In this document: piece after piece, positions 47,076 through 51,462 of the stretch
Layout: the number at the start of each line of letters is the position of its first letter
How positions within the stretch are numbered: the stretch's first letter is position 1
DNA from: Candidatus Saccharimonadota bacterium
GTDB lineage: Bacteria; Patescibacteriota; Saccharimonadia; Saccharimonadales; Saccharimonadaceae
DNA: 51,462 bases
NCBI GenBank assembly: GCA_017511685.1
Contig: JAFWJE010000009.1
Span: 1 to 51,462 of the forward strand
Reading direction: 5' to 3'
Translations under genes and position numbers: made by a program
The notes under the pieces: generated by a model
Seen by the model: only the letters and a program-made list of their open reading frames with translations
What the model was told of the DNA's origin: nothing
Databases searched by the model: none

Positions 47076-50000
47076 ATGGATGATGAAGGGTCAGAGCAAA
47101 GCTCGGGGGGCTTATATGATGTTAGCCCAGATTTTTCTCCAGACTTTTTGAGCAGCAATGCCCAAGACGAAAACTCCGCCGAAAATACCCTGCGAAACAA
47201 CGAGGACGCCGCCGCATCGGCACCCAGTGGCTTTTATGAAGGTGCAAGAGATCGCGAAAACAATGTCAAAAAAGATGGAAAAAGTCAAGAAAAAGCCGAC
47301 AGCGCCTCAAAACTCGCCGAAAAAGGCGGGGCAAAAAAGCTCGGTGGCGCTGGCTCCAAGCTCAAAATGCTCGGCATGTCCAAAGCCGCCATCCCCATTA
47401 TTATCATCGTACTAGCACTAATCATTGTCTTTGCGGTCTTTCTATTCCTCGGCCAAAGCTCCTTCGCCAAAAACTTCAAAGCTCTACAAATGATCGATAG
47501 AAACTCCACTGCTGACGCTAACGCCGTTATCACCGACAACATGATCAACGGCCCGCAACTCTGTGGCGGCGAAAGCTCCGGATACGGTGACGTAGCCTAC
47601 AACAACATGGATCTCACTTCCGAACAAATCCAAGATTTTGAGGACGCTGGTTTCAAATACTCCGAATCCGAAAAGACTTTGTCGCTTGAGCTTGGCAACG
47701 GCACTACTGAAGTTATCACCTGCGATACCCGAGTTGGCAAAACCAAAACCGGCGAAAGCCTAGCCATAGGCGGCTCATCAGTCACCGACGTAGATGACGG
47801 CGTTGACTACGAAGCCGTAAAATCCGAAATTATCGCAAATCTTGGTCTAAATCCAGACACCAGCGAAGTCATTGGCTTTTCCGAAGCCCTAGATAACTCC
47901 ACCGTCAAAGAAAAATACATGATTGCTACCCGCGCCTACCGCGGTGATATATCCGGCTGGTTTACACCCGTCGCCGACATCATGGTAGAGCGTCTTGGCG
48001 TATCCAGAGACTTTTTCTCCGATTTTGAAAAATCCGGTAGTGCCGATAAGGACCGCGAATACGTTGATAACCTCGTCGAAGCCCGCACCGGTTCTAATGA
48101 GGGTGAAGACACTAGCGAGTCCTTAGAAGAACGCGTCAACCAAATTGCCGAAAACTCAGAAGAAGATAACTGTGGTGCCATTTCCGCTTTTAATGATATA
48201 GAGGGTATCACCGCTGCTGACCAAACCTACAAGCAAATCCTCATTTCTGCCATGTATCTAGAGTCCATTGATAAAACTACCGCCGGTTATGGTACAGAAT
48301 CGCCAATGGCTACTTTCACCACTATGTTCATGAAAAACGGCGCCGCCAGTTCAAAGTATATGCAGCAACTTTTCGGTGGCAAAGAATTAGAACAAGGTGA
48401 CTCCACTATCAAAGATGTCGTTGCCCAAGCTAGCGGCGCCGATGTCGACTGGAGCGCCGGCGTCGACGAGGATACTTACAGAAGTTGCGCCTATGTTGGT
48501 AATACTACAGTTTATGATAATGCTGGCTTTATTTCAACTATTACTTCATTATTTCAAAAAGTCTGGAGCTCTATAAAAAATTGGCTCTCATTCGGAACCA
48601 AAAACAGCACAGAAACTGTTGCCACCGCCCTCGCCCCCCAAATCGCCCAATTCGAAAAAATGAAAGCCAACAAATACTACGGTGACGACATCGACGGCGA
48701 AATCCAGGGCAATGGTATCGGCTTTGTCACCGAACGCTACTTTGGCGAGCATTCCAAATCTGCCGGTCAAAACATTGGTAATACTGAAGCCACTCTTGCC
48801 TTCAAACATATCCACGACGAAGTCGTCGCCGAACGCGCTTGGTATGATCAACAAACCAAAAGTCCGTTTGACACCTCGTCGCCATACACTTTCTTAGGCA
48901 GTATTGTTAAAAGCCTCACTCCACTCGCCGTCAGTACGCCATCACTCAATCTCACTTCCACCGCCACCCAGCTTGGCAACATCGTTTCAGGCTCCGTCAC
49001 TAGCCTCCTACCAACTTCCAGCGCTCTTTCCGACGCCGAAATCATCGGCGACCAAGAAAACTGCGTCATCGGCAACTCCACCACCGGCACTGCCAACAAC
49101 GGTTGCAATTCTTACTACGTTTCCGACCCATCCATCCTCGGTAACAATTCCGTTCAAGCCTTCGACAATGCCGCTAATATGCGCTACGACACCGAAGGTA
49201 CCTATATCGGCGGCTATGCTTACGATGATAGCAAAAATGGCGCCGCTAGCCCTACCGGCTACGCTGTTGACAACAAAGCCGATGTCGCAAAGCGTAGTAC
49301 TTCCGACCCAATGTATCGTGACGGCCCGGTCAATTCCGAGGAGGCTAATTACGAGCATCATTGGCCAGAGGTCAAAGAGCAAGTACTAGAAAGCCTCGGC
49401 GAGGATGTTGTCGCCGTTGGCACTCCACACGGCTGCGAAAGTAACTGGTATCACGAAACTCGTTACAAAGTATTACCAAACGGCACAATCGACTACTCCA
49501 AACAAGAAAAATGGATTAATTTTGACTGGCCAATTGAGTGGAAATATTCCCGCGGCCCTACCAACTTTGAATACGCTGGCTACGAATCCGGTTGGCCAAA
49601 TGTTTTAAGGAATGGCAGCGTCGGCCAAGAACTCGCTGAAAACGACGAAGCCCCAGGCGAATGTATGTTGGACTTTTACATCGACGAACAAAAGCTCCCT
49701 GTCATTAACGATAATAGCGCCCTTGCCCTCTACCAAATCGCCAGCGGTCAACGCAGTTCCGAATGGGGCTCGGCCGACGACGCCAATGTCAAGTGGCTCG
49801 CCAAATCCGATTTTACCCAAGGACGCTTGCACCCTTGTACTGTTAATCTTAACAAAGAAGGCGACTCATCCGACTACGATAAATACTGCCAACCTTACAT
49901 TGATAACTGGGAATGGGGGCCAAATCCAAAATACCCGGACAACATGGAGCAAGCTGTGGCTAATAGCAAGACCATGTCCCGCTGGATCAGTGGCTCCGCC

Positions 50001-50489
50001 TTCACCATCACTTCCGGTAACACCACCGGCGGCGTCAATGTCGGCACTGTCACCGATAACTTCAATCTCCGTTTTGAGGACCCAACTCGCGGCAATGCCA
50101 ACTTCTGGGAAGAGCAAAAGTACTACCAGTCCTTCTCCGAAATGCAAGAATGGCTCGATAGCGCCGGATTCTTCAAAGACAAAGATTCACCGACCGCCAG
50201 CCTACTCGCCCGATACTACGACGAAAACCCGCTAGATCAATCTTATGAGGGCATCCTCGCCCGCTACTCCGGCAAGAGCAAAGAGCAAGTCATAGCCGTC
50301 CTAGACCTCTTAGACTACGCCGAATTTCTAGCCAACTATAACCCGGCCGACCTCTACCCACTTGCCCCTACCGATGAACAAATCATCTACGAAAGCGAAA
50401 CCGTCATCGCCGACGCCAGAGCTGAAAACGCCGTCCTAGAAAAAGAAATCATTTACGACGAAATCAGAAATCGCGCCGTTACAGTCTAA
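47076..50489 (+). CDS. Large single-pass surface protein, unknown
   Basis: I do not recognise this 1137-residue protein. Residues 1-100 are acidic then Lys/Gly-rich and should be cytoplasmic. One membrane helix (about 104-126, IPIIIIVLALIIVFAVFLFL) follows, and about 1000 outer residues come after it. The outer part has scattered Cys (for example PQLCGGES, ITCDTR, DNCGAIS, RSCAYVG, ENCVIGN, NGCNSYY), a Thr/Ser-rich hydrophobic stretch (about 610-660) and many Asn/Tyr/Trp residues. Size and shape suit a cell-contact or secretion-apparatus protein. That is inference. The downstream 50521 gene has a matching single-pass layout. Confidence 0.8.
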   Translation: MDDEGSEQSSGGLYDVSPDFSPDFLSSNAQDENSAENTLRNNEDAAASAPSGFYEGARDRENNVKKDGKSQEKADSASKLAEKGGAKKLGGAGSKLKMLGMSKAAIPIIIIVLALIIVFAVFLFLGQSSFAKNFKALQMIDRNSTADANAVITDNMINGPQLCGGESSGYGDVAYNNMDLTSEQIQDFEDAGFKYSESEKTLSLELGNGTTEVITCDTRVGKTKTGESLAIGGSSVTDVDDGVDYEAVKSEIIANLGLNPDTSEVIGFSEALDNSTVKEKYMIATRAYRGDISGWFTPVADIMVERLGVSRDFFSDFEKSGSADKDREYVDNLVEARTGSNEGEDTSESLEERVNQIAENSEEDNCGAISAFNDIEGITAADQTYKQILISAMYLESIDKTTAGYGTESPMATFTTMFMKNGAASSKYMQQLFGGKELEQGDSTIKDVVAQASGADVDWSAGVDEDTYRSCAYVGNTTVYDNAGFISTITSLFQKVWSSIKNWLSFGTKNSTETVATALAPQIAQFEKMKANKYYGDDIDGEIQGNGIGFVTERYFGEHSKSAGQNIGNTEATLAFKHIHDEVVAERAWYDQQTKSPFDTSSPYTFLGSIVKSLTPLAVSTPSLNLTSTATQLGNIVSGSVTSLLPTSSALSDAEIIGDQENCVIGNSTTGTANNGCNSYYVSDPSILGNNSVQAFDNAANMRYDTEGTYIGGYAYDDSKNGAASPTGYAVDNKADVAKRSTSDPMYRDGPVNSEEANYEHHWPEVKEQVLESLGEDVVAVGTPHGCESNWYHETRYKVLPNGTIDYSKQEKWINFDWPIEWKYSRGPTNFEYAGYESGWPNVLRNGSVGQELAENDEAPGECMLDFYIDEQKLPVINDNSALALYQIASGQRSSEWGSADDANVKWLAKSDFTQGRLHPCTVNLNKEGDSSDYDKYCQPYIDNWEWGPNPKYPDNMEQAVANSKTMSRWISGSAFTITSGNTTGGVNVGTVTDNFNLRFEDPTRGNANFWEEQKYYQSFSEMQEWLDSAGFFKDKDSPTASLLARYYDENPLDQSYEGILARYSGKSKEQVIAVLDLLDYAEFLANYNPADLYPLAPTDEQIIYESETVIADARAENAVLEKEIIYDEIRNRAVTV

Positions 50490-50514
50490 AAGTTTAAACT
50501 TTTTATGCTATAAT
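50488..50514 (+). promoter_or_regulatory. Palindrome and -10 box of the 50521 gene
   Basis: AAAAGTTTAAACTTTT (50488-50503) is a perfect 16-bp palindrome covering the -35 region. TGC-TATAAT (-10 at 50509-50514) ends 6 nt before the ATG at 50521. Confidence 0.6.
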
Positions 50515-50520
50515 AAAACC

Positions 50521-51378
50521 ATGAGCGAAGTTTTTAATTTTAATTCTAATGACATCAAGCCAAATGACGGTTTTGGCCCTCAATCTTCATCCACGCAGCA
50601 GCCTCAATCTGCGCAGCCCCAGTCTCTACCTCAGCCTGAACAGCCTCAGCCACCAATCGCTCCACTAGCCACAAACGCTAGTCCTAAAAACACTCTTATT
50701 TTTATCATCGTCGGTCTTGGCGTTTTAACACTTGTTCTTGCTACTGTCTGCGTCTGGCTTATCGTTGACAAAACTAAAACTACCACTCCGGAAATCGCCG
50801 CCACTAAAACTTCCGAAACCACCACAGAATCTACCGAAATCACCGCAAAAACTCTTGGCTTTTTCCCAAAAAAGATTAAAAATCCTGCCGATGGCGTCAC
50901 CTACCGCCTCGGCGTCCACCGCACCAATAGTAGCGGAAACGGCGTCTTTGGCGCTTATATCAATACCGAAAACTCCGGGGTAGAACTCTATATCTACTGG
51001 GAATTCATCGGAAATTATTACGGCGTTGATACTGGAGGAAAAACTAATCGCCAGCTTGCTCACATCGCATTTGACCAGCCTATCGCCGACATTACTCTTG
51101 GTGAAAGTGGCCAGACTGTTGGCGGCGACGTCTTACTATTCTTAATGCAAGACGGCTCCGTTGAATATATGCCTATCGTTAAAGCCTTACGGGAAAATCG
51201 CTTTGAAAGCTACGGCAAGATGGGCGGCTTATCCGATATTGTTAAATTTTATCGCACCGACGCCATTGACGGAAATGGCGATTTCTCTGGCTACATTACT
51301 ACTCTAGCCCAAAAAACCAACGGCGAAATCATCGACCTCCAAGGTTTCCTCCGCTCCGCCGTCACACCATCCGAATAG
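50521..51378 (+). CDS. Single-pass membrane protein, unknown
   Basis: The 285-residue product has a Gln/Pro/Ser-rich cytoplasmic N-terminus (about residues 20-50), one membrane helix (about 58-82, TLIFIIVGLGVLTLVLATVC), a Thr-rich linker (about 85-105) and a globular outer domain of about 180 residues. That domain has several Gly/Tyr-rich strands (GVTYRLGVHRTNSSGNGVFG, GVELYIYWEFIGNYYGVD) and no Cys. I do not recognise it. It sits 31 nt after the large surface protein gene with its own promoter. A leaderless start is likely. Confidence 0.75.
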   Translation: MSEVFNFNSNDIKPNDGFGPQSSSTQQPQSAQPQSLPQPEQPQPPIAPLATNASPKNTLIFIIVGLGVLTLVLATVCVWLIVDKTKTTTPEIAATKTSETTTESTEITAKTLGFFPKKIKNPADGVTYRLGVHRTNSSGNGVFGAYINTENSGVELYIYWEFIGNYYGVDTGGKTNRQLAHIAFDQPIADITLGESGQTVGGDVLLFLMQDGSVEYMPIVKALRENRFESYGKMGGLSDIVKFYRTDAIDGNGDFSGYITTLAQKTNGEIIDLQGFLRSAVTPSE

Positions 51379-51421
51379 CACCAATTAAAGCTTTTAGGTT
51401 CTAGTAAAAACCAACTTTTTG

Positions 51422-51430
51422 TGCTAAAAT
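51422..51430 (+). promoter_or_regulatory. Promoter -10 of the partial tRNA
   Basis: TGC-TAAAAT (-10 at 51425-51430) ends 8 nt before the predicted tRNA 5' end. No good -35 is seen. Confidence 0.5.
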
Positions 51431-51438
51431 AGTCTTAT

Positions 51439-51462
51439 TGGGTCGTCGCCAAGTGGTAAGGC
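51439..51462 (+). tRNA. tRNA 5' part, probably tRNA-Gln, cut by the window end
   Basis: TGGGTCG (acceptor strand), TC, GCC, AAGTGGTAA, GGC fit the first 24 bases of a tRNA with a three-pair D-stem. U at position 1 and the TCGCCAAG-type D-arm are typical of bacterial tRNA-Gln. The anticodon is outside the window, so identity is provisional. Confidence 0.65.

Noticed and set aside
1-51462. CRISPR arrays, insertion sequences, integrases or prophage genes
   Set aside because: None seen on either strand. No transposase-like frames and no regularly spaced direct repeats were found.

Overview
The window reads as a chromosomal segment of a Patescibacteria (CPR) genome, most likely a Saccharibacteria (TM7) relative. 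This rests on the single long, compact ribosomal-protein cluster, the absence of rpmD (L30) between rpsE and rplO, short intergenic spaces, an anaerobic ribonucleotide reductase, and large secreted or anchored proteins of unknown function. TGA is used as a stop (for example at 35195-35197), so the recoded TGA=Gly table of Gracilibacteria/SR1 does not apply. The taxonomic call is an inference from gene content. No marker search was possible.

Layout. Positions 1-314 hold a cut-off hairpin element, a promoter and a structured leader. Positions 315-15444 carry an S10/spc/alpha-like superoperon: rplC-rplD-rplW-rplB-rpsS-rplV-rpsC-rplP-rpsQ-rplN-rplX-rplE-rpsN-rpsH-rplF-rplR-rpsE-rplO, secY, a sortase, infA, rpmJ-rpsM-rpsK-rpsD-rpoA-rplQ, and rplM-rpsI. 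rpsJ, rpmC, rpmD, adk and map are not at their usual places. Positions 15500-17690 are an accessory patch: a secreted SleB-like hydrolase, two orphan proteins and tRNA-Ala(CGC). Positions 17701-21647 (minus strand) hold an HD phosphohydrolase followed by thyA-folA-glyA, the complete thymidylate/folate cycle. Positions 21810-26221 hold secE-nusG, a membrane protein and rplK on the minus strand, then rplA, an L10 leader, rplJ and rplL. Positions 26431-32784 hold rlmH, an unknown gene, dnaX-dnaB, a GT39-like membrane protein, and ybaB-recR. Positions 32785-40623 hold rmuC, a DHH phosphoesterase, cysS, tmk, tdk, ung, an SF1 helicase and a dCMP deaminase. Positions 40745-42795 encode a secreted cutinase-VWA-PKD protein with a frameshift next to its start. 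nrdD-nrdG follow under two NrdR-type boxes. The window ends with a lipoprotein, a 1137-residue anchored surface protein, a second single-pass protein and the first 24 bases of a probable tRNA-Gln.

How the genes work together. Ribosome, RNA polymerase alpha and Sec translocon genes fill the first third. The remainder is enriched for deoxynucleotide supply and quality control: NrdDG, dCMP deaminase, HD 5'-nucleotidase-like, ThyA, DHFR, SHMT, Tmk, Tdk and Ung. Replication and repair genes dnaX, dnaB, recR, rmuC and an SF1 helicase sit among them.

The most unusual signals are: (1) long hairpin elements at 26270-26416 and 33985-34165, with a partial third copy at 1-142, which have different arm sequences but share the internal loop GAAACG/TGTGA and lie directly upstream of promoters; (2) a recurring gene-start design in which an extended -10 box ends 6-8 nt before the start codon, implying leaderless mRNAs; (3) a GC-rich palindromic block inserted in frame in folA; (4) loss of zinc ligands in L36, DnaX and RecR; and (5) a cutinase-VWA-PKD fusion with a poly-A frameshift.
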